Position numbers and translations under genes: made by a program. From Planctomycetaceae bacterium (GTDB lineage Bacteria; Planctomycetota; Phycisphaerae; UBA1845; UTPLA1), in contig WYBU01000096.1 of the NCBI GenBank assembly GCA_011525745.1, positions 1 to 64,000 on the forward strand: a DNA stretch of 64,000 bases. Reading direction: 5' to 3'. Positions 26,041-37,900 of this stretch are shown piece after piece. Below the pieces are notes generated by a model. That model ran no database searches. It worked only from the letters and a program-made list of their open reading frames with translations, and had not been told where the DNA came from. The stretch's first letter is position 1, and each line of letters opens with the position of its first letter.

Positions 26041-28463
26041 AAACGCAAGAACGGGACGATCATCGTTGGCAGACAAGTCCGCGTGCAACGGGCATTGTTC
26101 GGCCGCATCCTTCACGCTCCCGGCTTGGTCGCGATCAGGGTCGCGGTTCAGTCAGGAACGGCGATCGTCGGATGGAAAGTCGCGCGGTGCCGCGGCGGCG
26201 CGCCGTACGTCTGCGACGCGGACTGATTCTCATCGTCGTGCTGTTCATGATCGTGTTGCTGTCGCTGCTGGCGGCCGGGTACACGTTCCTGGTGCGTGCC
26301 GAAATGGAGAGCGTGCATTCGGTCGTCGACAACTATCGCGCGACGCTGGCGGCGGAGTCGGGCGTTCAGCGAGCGATCCTTCAGCTTCGCCAGCCGGGCG
26401 GCGATCTGTCGCTGTGGTACGACAATCCGGAGATATTCCGCAGCGGGTTGGTTCACGGCGCCGACACGCAAGATGGGTCGCAGTCGGGCACAACGTTGCG
26501 TCAGGCGACCGACTTGAAGCAATTCGGCGACGAGAACGGCGACAGCGACACCGCGGCCGGCCCGGACGCCGACCTGAGCCTCGAGCCGGCGTGGCGATAC
26601 AACCTGGTCGGACCGAATTATGACGATCCGACGCGCATCCGGTACGGCATTACGGACGAATGCAGCAAGGTGGACATCAACCTGGTGCAGGGACCCGCGC
26701 TGCGTCGCGTGATTGAAACGGCTCTGGCCGAAAACAAGGCATCGGACCTCGACGAAGAGATCAACATCGACGTGCTGGTCGATTCGCTGCTGGACTGGCG
26801 TCAACGCGGGACCGCGCCGCGGCCCAACGGCGCGAAGGACGAGTATTACATGACGCGCAAGCGGCCGGGGTATCGATGCAAGAGCGCTCCGTTCGAGACC
26901 GTTGACGAGCTGCTGCTGGTGCGCGGCTACACGTCGCGCATCCTGTACGGCGAGGACATGAACCGCAACGGCCTGCTCGACGCCAACGAGGACGACGGCA
27001 ACGACTCGTTTCCACCGGACAACGGCGACGGTGTGCTGAACCGGGGATTGGCGCCGTTCTTCACGGTGTGGTCGCGGGAGGTGAACGTCGGTTCCGATCT
27101 CAAGCCGCGCATCAACATCAACAATCGTGATACGGCGGCATTGGAAGAGCAGTTGTCCAAGGCGACCGATCTGCCCGGTCCGATTGTGCAGTACATCCTA
27201 CAGGTTCGCGGGGGCGGACAGACGTTTCGAGATCTGCTTGATCTGATCCAGATGCCGCCGGAGGAAGAAGAGCAGGAGGATCAGCAGGATCTGCTGGACG
27301 ATGAGGACGCCGACACGAATCGAACGCCCGATCAGCGGCGCGGTCCGCAGCCGCCGGTCGTTCCCGAGATTCCCGATCAGCTTCAGCCGCTGAACCGCGA
27401 TGCTCCGCCGCAACAGCCGGATGATCAACAGGGCGACCAGGCGACGGGAACACCGGGACGGCGCGGCGGCGGAGGCGGCCAGCCGCAGGGCGGTCCCGGA
27501 CGCGGCGGCGGGAACAATCCGCCGCCATCGACGACCGATCCGCCGACGCGCGTCGATGATGACGACGATCCGGACCAGAAGCCTCAGGATGACGGCGGCG
27601 GATCGGGAAGCGGATCGACTCTCGGCACGCGCGGCGGCGGGCGAAATCCGCAAAAAACCGCATCGCAGGAGCGGCAAGTCAAGGCCGATCAGGCGCCGCC
27701 GGAAGATGACCAGTCGCAGTTCGACTCCGGCGATCAGGGCGGCCGGGGGAATCAGGGCGGCCAGGGCGGTTCGGGGGGCCGCGGCGGTAATCGCGGCGGC
27801 TTCGGAGGCGGCGGGCCGGGCCGAGGCGGATCACGACCGCCGCGCTTTGGCGGTCAGGGTTCGGGCGATGACAGCGGCGACGTATCACGGCCGACGCGAC
27901 CGGGCGAAGACGGACAGCAGCCCGGTACGACACAGCCGAACGCACAGCAGCCGGGGCGCGGCGGTCGGTCCAGCGCATCGCAGCCGAGTCTGCCGCCGCC
28001 GCCGGGCACGGTGGACGATTTGCACATCATCCTGGATCGTCTAACGACGAATCCGGCGCCGTATTTCCAGGGCCGCATCAACGTGAACACAGCGCCGAAG
28101 CCGGTGCTGATGGCGCTGACCGATCTGACGGAGTCGGAGGTCGACGAGACGATCGCGGCGCGGAAGGGACTCGATGCGGACAGCCAGGCGACGGCCGCGT
28201 GGATGGTGACGAAGGGCGGCCTGGGCCTGCACAAGTTCCGTCGCATATTGCCGCAGATCACGACGCGCTCGGCGCGTTACGCGGTGGAGTCGGTGGGATA
28301 CGCGGATCACGTCAACGCGATGAAGCGGCTGTACGTCATATTGGAAATGCGCGGCCCGATCGGGCAAATCCTGTACCATCAGGACCTGACGGGTCTGGGA
28401 CCCTCGTATCAACCGCGCCGGGAGGAGACTCGTGGGCCTGCTGACCGCACGAACAAGTACTAA
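26037..28463 (+). CDS. gspK: Minor pseudopilin GspK-like with a ~250-residue low-complexity insert
   Basis: 808 aa; GspK is usually ~320. A long basic leader ends RRG|LILIVVLFMIVLLSLLAAGY, and Glu+5 is replaced by Val. Lack of Glu+5 is the GspK hallmark, expected for the tip subunit with no subunit above it. The first helical domain includes RYGITDECSKVDINL. A helix-hairpin-helix-like region at the C-terminus has YFQGRINVNTAPKPVL. Between them (about residues 409-656) lies a disordered block rich in Gly, Gln, Pro, Asp and Arg (GGNRGGFGGGGPGRGG). The insert would sit at the very tip of the pseudopilus, facing the secretin gate or the substrate. Confidence 0.88.
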   Translation: MKTQERDDHRWQTSPRATGIVRPHPSRSRLGRDQGRGSVRNGDRRMESRAVPRRRAVRLRRGLILIVVLFMIVLLSLLAAGYTFLVRAEMESVHSVVDNYRATLAAESGVQRAILQLRQPGGDLSLWYDNPEIFRSGLVHGADTQDGSQSGTTLRQATDLKQFGDENGDSDTAAGPDADLSLEPAWRYNLVGPNYDDPTRIRYGITDECSKVDINLVQGPALRRVIETALAENKASDLDEEINIDVLVDSLLDWRQRGTAPRPNGAKDEYYMTRKRPGYRCKSAPFETVDELLLVRGYTSRILYGEDMNRNGLLDANEDDGNDSFPPDNGDGVLNRGLAPFFTVWSREVNVGSDLKPRININNRDTAALEEQLSKATDLPGPIVQYILQVRGGGQTFRDLLDLIQMPPEEEEQEDQQDLLDDEDADTNRTPDQRRGPQPPVVPEIPDQLQPLNRDAPPQQPDDQQGDQATGTPGRRGGGGGQPQGGPGRGGGNNPPPSTTDPPTRVDDDDDPDQKPQDDGGGSGSGSTLGTRGGGRNPQKTASQERQVKADQAPPEDDQSQFDSGDQGGRGNQGGQGGSGGRGGNRGGFGGGGPGRGGSRPPRFGGQGSGDDSGDVSRPTRPGEDGQQPGTTQPNAQQPGRGGRSSASQPSLPPPPGTVDDLHIILDRLTTNPAPYFQGRINVNTAPKPVLMALTDLTESEVDETIAARKGLDADSQATAAWMVTKGGLGLHKFRRILPQITTRSARYAVESVGYADHVNAMKRLYVILEMRGPIGQILYHQDLTGLGPSYQPRREETRGPADRTNKY

Positions 28464-30306
28464 GCAACTGGCACTCGACTGGGATGCGCGCACGATCCGC
28501 GCCGTGATGGTGCGCGTGCGCGGCGGGCGGTTGGACGTTTTGAAGGCCGCGTCGATTCCGGTCGATCCCGACGTGTCGGTTCAGGACGCGACGGCGTTCG
28601 GGCGCTTTCTGCGCGATGCGCTGGATCAGGCCGGCATCAGCGGGCGCGCTACGGTCATCGGCATTTCGCGCGACCGCGTCGTGCTCAACACGCTGCCGGC
28701 GCCGCCGACGCCCGATCCGGAACTGGCGGCGCTGGTGCGGTTTCAGATGGAGCGCGAGCTGCCGTTCGCGGCGGGCGAAGCGGTGCTCGACTTCGCCGTA
28801 CGCAACGCCGATGCGGGCAAGCCGCGAGAACTGCTGGTCGCGGCGATCCGGCGCGACATGCTCGACTACTACCGGGCCGTCGCGACCGAGGCCGGCCTGA
28901 AGCTGGCGCGGCTGGGGCTGCGACCGCACGCCAACCTCGAGGCGGTGACGGCCAAGGCGCCGGAGATGTCGAGCGGACTGACGCTGGTGGTCGACATCGG
29001 ACCCGAATTAACAGAAATCGACATCGTGTTGGACGGTCATCTGGCGTTTTCGCGGGCCGCGTCGGTCCGGCTGCCGCGCGAGCTGATCGAGCCGGAGGCG
29101 GGCGGCGCGCGCATCGACGACAGCCGCATCTTTAGCCGGCCGGTCACGGATTCGCCGATGAGCGAGCCGCCCATTCGCGTGGCGGTCGACGAACTGCTGA
29201 TCGAAGTGACGCGCTCGGTCGAGGCCTACCGGGCGATCGCCGCCGGCGCGCGGATCGACCGGATCGTGGTCGCGGGCGCGACGGGCGCCGAGGCGGCATT
29301 TTGCGAGGCGGCGCGGGAGCGTCTGGGCGCCGAGGCACGGCTGTACGATCCGGGGCGGGCGCTGGACCTGGCGGCGCCGCGGGCGCGCGAGTTGCGCGGG
29401 TTCAGCGCGGCGCTGGGCCTGGCGATGGGCCATGGGCGCAACCCGTATTTTCAGATCGATTTTCTCAAACCCAAGCAGCCGGTGGCCAAGCGCGTCCGGA
29501 AGCTTCAGCGTGCGCGGCTGGTGGGGCTGGCGGCGGCGTTTGTTTTGTTCGGCGGGTATCTGGCGTTGAACGCGGTCAAGGCCGCCGATATCGAAGAACT
29601 GGAATTGATCAGGCAGGATGTCGATGCGCTGCGTCCGGTCAAAGATCAGCATGAACTGGTCGAAGCGGAGTTGGTGGCGTTGCGAAACTGGCTGGGCGCC
29701 GAACAGTTGTGGCTTGACGACCTGCTGCGCATTACGCGGGCGATACCGGACAACAGCCTGGCGTACGTCTCGAATCTCAACATGAATGAGACGTCGATGA
29801 TCGACGTCAAGATACGCACGAAGGAGACAGCCATCGGGCTGGACTTTCGCCGGAAGCTGAACGAAATCGGCGGTTACCACGCCGAGTCGGGGCCGGCGGT
29901 CCCCGAGCCGGGGGCGGACGGTTTCCAGTACACCGAGCAGATCAAGGTCATCGTAAAGGCCGACGCGCGTGCAGCCCCTCCCACAGGCGGCGGCAGGTCG
30001 GCGAACGAACGCGCGACGCCAGCGGGCAGCGCGGGCGGAGCGAAGCCCTCGGATGCGGGCGGCGCGGCGCCGACGACACGGCCGGCGACTTCGGCCGAGG
30101 ACGCGGAGGCGGAGGACGAGCTGCTCGATGATGAGGCGGACGCTGACGACACGATCGAGGAATCGGCGGCCGAGTCCGACGCGGATTCGGCGGGCAAAGA
30201 CGAGGACTCCGGCGCACCGGAAGATGCGGCCGGCGCGAGCGAGGTCGGTTCATCGACCGCGACGGGCGGAGGCAACGGTACGCAGAAGGGAGACGGCCGA
30301 CCGTGA
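28432..30306 (+). CDS. PilM/GspL-like assembly protein (actin-like domain + membrane helix)
   Basis: 624 aa. Residues ~8-340 have the PilM/GspL actin-like fold: TKQLALDWDARTIRAVMV, LVVDIGPELTEIDIVLDG (phosphate-2-like) and IDRIVVAGATGAEAAF (adenosine-like). A single helix at ~361-380 (GLAAAFVLFGGYLALNAV) leads to a PilN-like periplasmic domain with a coiled stretch and a ferredoxin-like region (NSLAYVSNLNMNETSMIDV). The last ~85 residues are an acidic disordered tail. It corresponds to GspL, or a PilM-PilN fusion, and would anchor the ATPase to the platform. GTG start with GGAGGAG upstream; overlaps gspK by 32 nt. Confidence 0.85.
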   Translation: MGLLTARTSTKQLALDWDARTIRAVMVRVRGGRLDVLKAASIPVDPDVSVQDATAFGRFLRDALDQAGISGRATVIGISRDRVVLNTLPAPPTPDPELAALVRFQMERELPFAAGEAVLDFAVRNADAGKPRELLVAAIRRDMLDYYRAVATEAGLKLARLGLRPHANLEAVTAKAPEMSSGLTLVVDIGPELTEIDIVLDGHLAFSRAASVRLPRELIEPEAGGARIDDSRIFSRPVTDSPMSEPPIRVAVDELLIEVTRSVEAYRAIAAGARIDRIVVAGATGAEAAFCEAARERLGAEARLYDPGRALDLAAPRARELRGFSAALGLAMGHGRNPYFQIDFLKPKQPVAKRVRKLQRARLVGLAAAFVLFGGYLALNAVKAADIEELELIRQDVDALRPVKDQHELVEAELVALRNWLGAEQLWLDDLLRITRAIPDNSLAYVSNLNMNETSMIDVKIRTKETAIGLDFRRKLNEIGGYHAESGPAVPEPGADGFQYTEQIKVIVKADARAAPPTGGGRSANERATPAGSAGGAKPSDAGGAAPTTRPATSAEDAEAEDELLDDEADADDTIEESAAESDADSAGKDEDSGAPEDAAGASEVGSSTATGGGNGTQKGDGRP

Positions 30307-31892
30307 GCAAGCTGCGTCCAGAGCAACGGAAGTACCTTCTCATCGGCCTGGTGAGCGCGATCGGCATTTACTTCGTCGGCAACAGCATTTTCTTTGAGCC
30401 GTGGATGCAGGTGCGGCGCGACATCGTGTCCGAGCGCGAGCGGCTGGATCAACTGAGGAAGCTGCAGAACACGTTGGACGATCGGCTCGACGAATGGAAG
30501 CGGCTGACCGCGCGCACGTTTGCGAGGAGCGAGGCACAGAACCGCGTCGACGAAGTGATCAAGCGTCTGGTGGCGGATCATCAACTCGTCGAGCCGCGCG
30601 TCACAACCAAGCTGGCGCGGGGCAAGATGCCGCGGTCGAAGCAGATGGGGTTCGTCGAGTGCGGCGTGACGGCCGAGGCGTCGCTCGATCAACTTGTGCG
30701 GTTTCTGTGGGATTTGTATGAGCTGCCGGTGCTACTGAAGGTTACGTCGCTGACGGTCGCTCCCGTGGAAACGACGGGCGGCGGCGCGGTGATGAAGCTC
30801 GATATGAAGCTGGCTTCCCCCGTGTTTCCGGAAGAGCGCAGGGGCCGCGACAAGTATCCGCCGGTGCGGACGATTCCGCGCGAGGGCTGGGCCGGACTGA
30901 CGCCGCTGCGGCGGCCGGCGTTTCCGCGCGAAGAGTATGACACGGTCGCGATGCGAAACATGTTCGCGGCGTTCGAGCCGCCGCCGAAGGTGCGCGTGGT
31001 GGTTCACAACGACGATCCCGCGCCGATTGACGTGCGGGTCGAATCGTTCTGGCAGGGGGAACGGACGAACGCCGAGAGCGGCCGCGTCGAGCCGAAGCAG
31101 AATTGGACGTCGCCGTGGGTGGTCGCGGGAAACCGGGTGGAATTGACCGCGACCTACGACGATGGTCGCACGTACAAGCCAGCGAAGCCCTACGAAGTCC
31201 GCAAGCGATTCGTGGCTTCCGAGCAGACGTACAACATACGGGTCCCGGCGTATCAGCGACCGCCGGACGACGTTGAGCTGACGATCAAAAACGAGGATGA
31301 GGCCGAGGTCACGGTGGCGATTCGGATGGACATCGACGGTCAGATGACGGATCTGGCGGCGGTGTCCGTCGGGGCGCGGAAGCAGCGCAAGCTCGAAAAG
31401 CGCCGCACGCCGAAATTTGAAGTGACGGCGCACTACGCGGGCGGCGGATCGCACGGACCAACGATGTTCACGCCGGCCAGTACGCGGCCGATGCTGTTCG
31501 TCATTCCGCCGAAGCCGATTGAGACGGTGGTCGCCGACACGCCGGCGGTTACGACGGTCGCCGCGCCGCCGGCAGACCCCAATTGGTGGGTGTCGGCGCT
31601 GTGGACGTTTCCGGGCGGGCAGGAGCTGATTGCATCGCATATTCAGAAGAAGGAGCGCAAGCGAATCGCCACGAACGAGGCGCTTGACGGCGGCGAGATG
31701 ATTTTCGTGCATTCGATGGGCGGCATCGTGAAAATGCCCAACGGCGAGTATTACCTGTATCCGCTGGGGCGTAAGTTTACGGATCGCGTGCTGCTCGAGG
31801 GCGCGAAGTCGGACGCCGATTTGCCCGAAGCGATTCGCGCGTGGTATGCCCGCGAGCTGGGGCTGGTCGATAAGACGGCGATGAAGCCATAG
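30303..31892 (+). CDS. PilO/GspM-like assembly protein with large C-terminal extension
   Basis: 529 aa; GspM and PilO are usually 160-210. The N-terminal ~190 residues have the family layout: a short cytoplasmic end, one helix (YLLIGLVSAIGIYFVGNSIF), a coiled coil (RDIVSERERLDQLRKLQNTL) and a ferredoxin-like domain (VECGVTAEASLDQLVRFLWD). The remaining ~330 residues look like repeated beta-rich modules (RVVVHNDDPAPIDVRVESFW; VELTIKNEDEAEVTVAIRMD) that I cannot assign. GspM pairs with GspL in the inner-membrane platform. The GTG start overlaps the previous stop. The extension may reach along the oversized secretin; that is inference. Confidence 0.8.
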   Translation: MSKLRPEQRKYLLIGLVSAIGIYFVGNSIFFEPWMQVRRDIVSERERLDQLRKLQNTLDDRLDEWKRLTARTFARSEAQNRVDEVIKRLVADHQLVEPRVTTKLARGKMPRSKQMGFVECGVTAEASLDQLVRFLWDLYELPVLLKVTSLTVAPVETTGGGAVMKLDMKLASPVFPEERRGRDKYPPVRTIPREGWAGLTPLRRPAFPREEYDTVAMRNMFAAFEPPPKVRVVVHNDDPAPIDVRVESFWQGERTNAESGRVEPKQNWTSPWVVAGNRVELTATYDDGRTYKPAKPYEVRKRFVASEQTYNIRVPAYQRPPDDVELTIKNEDEAEVTVAIRMDIDGQMTDLAAVSVGARKQRKLEKRRTPKFEVTAHYAGGGSHGPTMFTPASTRPMLFVIPPKPIETVVADTPAVTTVAAPPADPNWWVSALWTFPGGQELIASHIQKKERKRIATNEALDGGEMIFVHSMGGIVKMPNGEYYLYPLGRKFTDRVLLEGAKSDADLPEAIRAWYARELGLVDKTAMKP

Positions 31893-31985
31893 GCAACAAG
31901 CCGCCGTCGCAAGCGGTGCGGTGATGGGGACGACAAAGCCATTCGGCCCGATGCGATCGGCTCGGGTGCAATGGAGGATTGTGCG

Positions 31986-34900
31986 ATGAAACGCATTTAC
32001 GGTTTTCGTCATTATTCGCGATTCGGCCGGGCGGCGATTCCGCCGCTGTCGTGCGTCGCGCTGATGCTACTTCTGCTGACGGCGTGGAACAGCGACGACG
32101 CGCCGCCGACGACCAGCGCGCCGGCGTCCTCGACTTCGCGGCCGGCGTCCGTGAAGCCCCTGGCCGGTGCGCAGGTCGGTAAAGACGTTCAGATTCTGCG
32201 TCCGACGCTACGTCCGCCGAAGGCGCCCGAAATTGATGCGATTCGCGCGCGCAAGCTCGAAGCGGCACGGAACGAAGCCGAAGCCGCCAAGCACAAGTCG
32301 GCTGCCGCCGAAGCGGTCGCCGCGGCCAAGCAGCCGAAACCGGACGGCAAGAACGGCAACGGGACGCCGCCGCCCGAGGAAGTCGATGACGCCGAGCTTG
32401 AGCGTTTGCGTCAGATGGCGATCGCCTCGACGCAGAAGGCCAGTCAGCCCAGCACCAGCACGATGGAAGCGGTCGTGCCGCGTACGCAGCCCGCCGGCGA
32501 CGAAGGAGCGATCGAATCGCCGCGACCGCGCGTGCAGACGCCGGAACACCGGACGCCGGTGCGCGTCGTGGGGGCAACGTCCAAGCCGGGCGATGAGAAA
32601 GCAGCAACGCCTCCGAGCGATGCGGCGGCGGAAGAAGCCAAGACAGCGGAAGGCGCGCCGCCGGCGGCGTCGGAGCCGACGCTGGCGGAGTTGCTGCGCG
32701 ATCAGGCGTTGACGCTGCCGCCGGAGCGGCAGACGTACCGGTTCGACTATGTCGAAACCGAATGGAAGGACGTGCTGGACGACTTCGCTCGACGGGCGGG
32801 TCTGTCGATCGTCGGCGACATCGGCTCGCTGACGGGCACGCTGAGCTATCGCAGTCCCCGCGAGTTCACATTCAAGGAAGCGCTCTATCAGCTCAACGAA
32901 CTGCTGCTGGCGCGAATCGACAAGGTGCTGGTGCGGCAGGAAGAGTTGCAGCTTCGCGTGAAGCGGTTGCCGGACTGGATTCGCGGCATTCCGCGCGAGC
33001 GGATGTACGGCTCGTATCCCGAATTCCTCGCCGCCAACCTCGAAGATCATGACACGGCACAGGTTTATTACGATCCTCCGCCGAGCAAGTGGACGGCCGC
33101 GCAGATTGTCGATCAGTTCCGCCCGATGTTCAGCGACGTGTTCGACGTGTCGGCCGAGGGCACGCGCATCAAGCTGGCGGGCATGTCGCGCGACATCCGC
33201 TACTTCGACGAAGTGATTTCGTTCGTCACATCCCAGAACGATCCGGATGCGCCGATTCGCGTGTGGGCCTCGTTCCCGCTGCGCAATCATCGTGCGACCG
33301 ACATGCGCAATCTGCTCCAGGGGTTGTTCCCCGCCCAGGCGCCGCAGCAGCGGCCCGGCGGACAATCTCCCACGGTCATCGACAAGGCCGCGATCGAGGC
33401 CGGCAAGATCGACTTCATCCCCAACGACGCCAATCACACGCTGCTGGTCCAGGCGGTGCCGAGCAAGCTGGGTGAGATTCGCCGCGTCATCGACGAGCTG
33501 GAGCGGCAGCCGAAACTGCCCGAGGTCGAGTTCAAGTTTTATACGCCCAAGCACCGCACGCCGGATGAGCTGATCGAGGGCGTGCAGGCGCTGGCCGACG
33601 CAAAAGCGGCCTCGGCGAGCGGCGCGCCCAGACCAACGCCCGCTCCACCCGGCCGCGGCCGTCGCGGCGGGCCGCCCCCGGCCCCGGCCGGCGGAACAAC
33701 GCCGGAGGAAGAACTGAAGCAATTCGACCTCAGCGTCGTTCCCGGCCGGGCGGACATTCTCATTTCCGGCCGCGCGCAGGGCATCGCCGAAGCCGAGAGC
33801 CTCATCGCCATCGTCGACGTTCCCTCGCCGCAGCGCGAGCGACAGACGATTGTGCTGCGATACCGGACGACGGGCGAGGTCGTTGCGCTGGTGACGCAGA
33901 TTTTCGACACGACCGTCGGCACGCGCGGCGGCGGGATGATGCCGCAGCAGCCGCAGCGCGGTCGGCCGCCGGTTCCGCAACCGACGCCGGCCGCGGAAAT
34001 GCCGGTCACGATCATCGAGGATCAGGCCACGAATTCGCTGATCGTTGACGGGCGGCCGGCTGAAATGGCGCCGGTGCTGGAATTCATCGCGCAGCTCGAC
34101 CAACCACTCGACGACGTGACCGAGCATTTCTACCGGCCGACGTCGCTGAAGCCCAGCGAGCTGGCGACGATGCTGACGCGAATCGAAGCGGCCGGCGGCG
34201 GCGTGACGGGCCGCAAAGCGCCGGCGGCGGCGGGCGGGCCGAAGGGACAGCCCGTGCGACCGGGTCCGCAGCCGCGCGGCCGGCCGGGAATGCCCGCGGG
34301 GCCGAGCGATCAGCGCTTCATCGGCGACGACAACACGGGAATGCTGATCGTCGTCTGCAACGAGGAAGACTGGTCGGGATATGAGTCGCTGATCCGCAAG
34401 CTGGACACGGGCGAGGCGGTGCTGCATCAGTTCAAGCTGGTCAACGCCGACGCAGCCGAAGTGGTTCAGCTTCTCAACAATCTTGTGCCGGGCGCTAGCA
34501 ACGTGCGTCCGATGGCGCCGCGCGGTCAGGGCCAGCCGCCGATGCCGCCGACGGCCCGGGCGCAGTTCATTCCCGACACGCGCAGCAACACGATTCTGGT
34601 CTATGCCTCCGCGACCGAGATCGAGCCGATTGCCAAGCTTATCCAGGAACTGGACGTGCCCCCGGACGTGATGGTCTCGTTCATCACGCTGAAGCACGCC
34701 GATGCGAACGAAGTGGCCGACGCCCTGTTGCGGACGTACCAGAGCCGCAACGATCTGAAGCGCAGCGACGCAGCCGACGGGCCGCGGCCGATGCCCGGGC
34801 CACCGGGCGGCAAGCCGGCGGCGGCGGCCGGGCGCGGTCCCAGCGGCGTGCGCATCGTGGCCGAGACGCTTACGAACACGCTGATCGTGACGGCGGGCGC

Positions 34901-37900
34901 GATCGATACGCGAGAAATCCGCCGGCTGGCCGAGCAGTACGACCAGGCGGCGCGCGATCGTCAGAGGATCATCCCGCTGAAGTTCGCCAAGGCTGACGAT
35001 ATTGCGCCGGCGCTGCTTGAAGCGATGGGCGCGGCCGCCGCTCGCGGCGGTCCGCCGCGGCCGGGCGCGCCGGGCGCAGCGGCCGGCGGAGCGCTGCGCA
35101 TCGTGCCCGAGTCGTCGACCAACAGCCTGCTGGTGACAGCGGCCGAGCACGAGATGTCGCAAATCCGCTCGCTGCTGGAGCTGATGGACACCGAGGACTG
35201 CGAGCGGACGCGGATGCTGCCGCTGCAATTCGCCGACTGCCATGAAACGGCGGCGACGCTGACGCAGATGTTCGCCGGCCGGGGCGTCGTAGCGGCCGCC
35301 GCGCCGGGCAAGCCGCCCGTTCCGGGCGCTCGCGCCGGGGCCGGCGGTGCGCAGATCGTAGCCGAGCCGCGGACCAACACGCTGATCGTGCGGGCCGACC
35401 GGCCGACGTTCGATCAGATTAAGAGCGTTGTCGACATGCTGGACGTCGAAGAGCTGCAACGGCCGACACAGATTGCGTTGCAGCACGTGCGGGCGGTGGA
35501 TGTCGCAGCGCGATTGACGGCGGCGTTTCCTGCGGGCGGCGCGGCGCGGCCGGGCCAGCCGGGCCGGCCGGGTGCGGCGGCGGGCGGGTCGGCGGTGCAG
35601 ATCATTCCGGTTGACGAGACGAATACGCTGCTGGTTCAGGCGTCGCGCGCGGACCTCATGCGCATTCAGCAGCTTGTCGAGATGTATGACAACCCGGACC
35701 AGGCCGAAGCTCGCGTCGTCGTACCGGTGCGCAATCGCACGGCGACGGAAGTGGCGCAGGATTTGTCGGTGATCTTCGGTGGGCAGTCCGCCGCGCGGGC
35801 CGCGGCCGGTCGGCCGGGACAGCCGCCCGCGCCCAAGCCGGGCGGCGCCGCGGATTCGGCCAACGGGCTGCAAATCGTGCCCAGCGGCAGCCAGATCGTG
35901 CTGATCGGTCCGCGGGTCAAGGTGATGTCGGCGGTCGAGATGATCAACCGGCTGGACGTGCTGCCGGATGTGCAGATCGTCAAGCAGTACGCCGTGACCG
36001 ACGCCGAGGTGGCGTCGACGTTCCTTCAGGCGATGCTCACAGGCGGCGTGGGAGGGGCGCGTGCGGCGACCGCGCCGGGCGATTCGACCGGGCTGGCCGG
36101 CGGCGGCGGCGGCGGACCGGGCGGACGCGGTCAACAGGCCGCGGAACAGGCGATCACGATCACGGACGTGAAGTGGTACGCGGATACGTACCAGAGTCGG
36201 CTGATCGTGTCAGCCCCGGCGTCGCGGATTCCGATCATCGACGAGTGGATTCGGATACTCGAAGGTGAGCCGGAGTTGCCTGAAACAGTCAGCGAGGAAG
36301 AAAAGCAGAAGTTTGCCGGCGGCCTGAACGTGCGGCGGCTCAAGCACGTGTTGGCCGCCGAGCTGATCTGGACACTCGAGGACCTGTTCCCGACTCCGCG
36401 CGGCGGCAAAGGTCCGGAGTTCAAAACCGGACCGGATGACTATTCGCTGGTCGTGATCTGCAAACCGCGACAGTGGCCGGAGATCGAGCGCGCGATTGAC
36501 TTGTTCGATGTGCCGAAAGGGCCCGAGACGGCCGGTGTTGTAACCAAGACGCTTAATCTGGAGGGTGTGCCTCCGTCGGTCATTGCGGCAATGCTGAAGA
36601 TGCAGTACGGCGGCGCCGATATCGAAATCGATCTGTCGGGCGCCACCAACGAGCCGTTTGAACTGATCGAATTCCACTCCGAAGACGCTTCGACCAACGG
36701 CGATGGAAATGGTCCCGGCGCACCGCCGCCCGGCGTTCAGCCCTATCCCTGTGTGCTGCCGGCATCCCTGCTGGCGCGACTGGAGGCGTTTTCGCTGTGC
36801 CAAGTCGAAGCGCCATCTCCGCCGGAGGATGAAAAACCGGAAGATGCTGATACGAACGGCGAGGACGATGGCGGGATCACGACGATTCGAATCGACAATC
36901 CGCCGCCGGCCTCCCAGGCGAACGCGGCCCAGGAACCGGGTACGGCGCCCAAAGTGCGCATTGCGCCTGATGACGCCACGGGACAAATCCGAATCAGCGG
37001 CGACGCCGACGCTGTCACCGACGTCAAGAAGTGGATTGAGGATATCACCAGCGAGACTGAGGTTCCGGTCATCCTCAAGGCCTACAAGCTGCGCTTCGTG
37101 GATGTGCGCGAGGCGGCCACGCTGCTGGATGACATTTTCAACGAGCGCCGCGCGGCGCAGGTTCCGCGGCAGGGTCAGCCGGGGCAACCGGGACAGCCGC
37201 CGCAGATGCAGCCTCAGCCGCAGCAGCCTCAACCCGGCGCGGACGCCAAGGGCGCGCCGGCGGGCGGGCTGGCCGATGCGGCGCGGGCCGCGGCGGGCGG
37301 TCGCGGTGCGCGCGGCGCAACGGCGGCACGCGGTCCGCTGGGCGGTGCGCGGCTGCGGGCGACGCCCGACGTGCGCACGCGCACGCTGTGGGTGCGCGCC
37401 GGCGTGTCGGACTTTCCGATCATCACGGCCGTATTGCGGTCGATCGACCGCGATGTGACCGTGGTTACGGCGTACAAGATCATTCCGCTGGTAAACCTCG
37501 ACGCCATGCAGGTGGCCGAGCAGCTTCGCACGATCATTCTGCCCAGCACGCGTCAACGCGCGGGCGGTACGACGCGGGCGATCGCAGGACAGGGTCAACC
37601 GGGTCAGCCGCCCCAGCCCGGGCAGCCGCCGCAACCGGGTCAGCCCGGTCAGCCGGCGGTGGGTGCGGCGAGCGAGGACACGACGTCTATTACGGCCGAT
37701 CCGCAGACCAATTCGGTGATCGTCGTGGCAGAGTCGGCGACGATTCGATTGTGCGAGGAACTGATTAAGGATCTTGAGGGGCGCGTCAACGAACAGAGGT
37801 ACGACATCAAGTTGTTTCCGCTTGCTCATGCACGCGCGAACGAAGTAGTTCAGGCGCTGCGCGACGTGATGCGCGGCGAGGTGCAACCGCAAGCCGGCGG

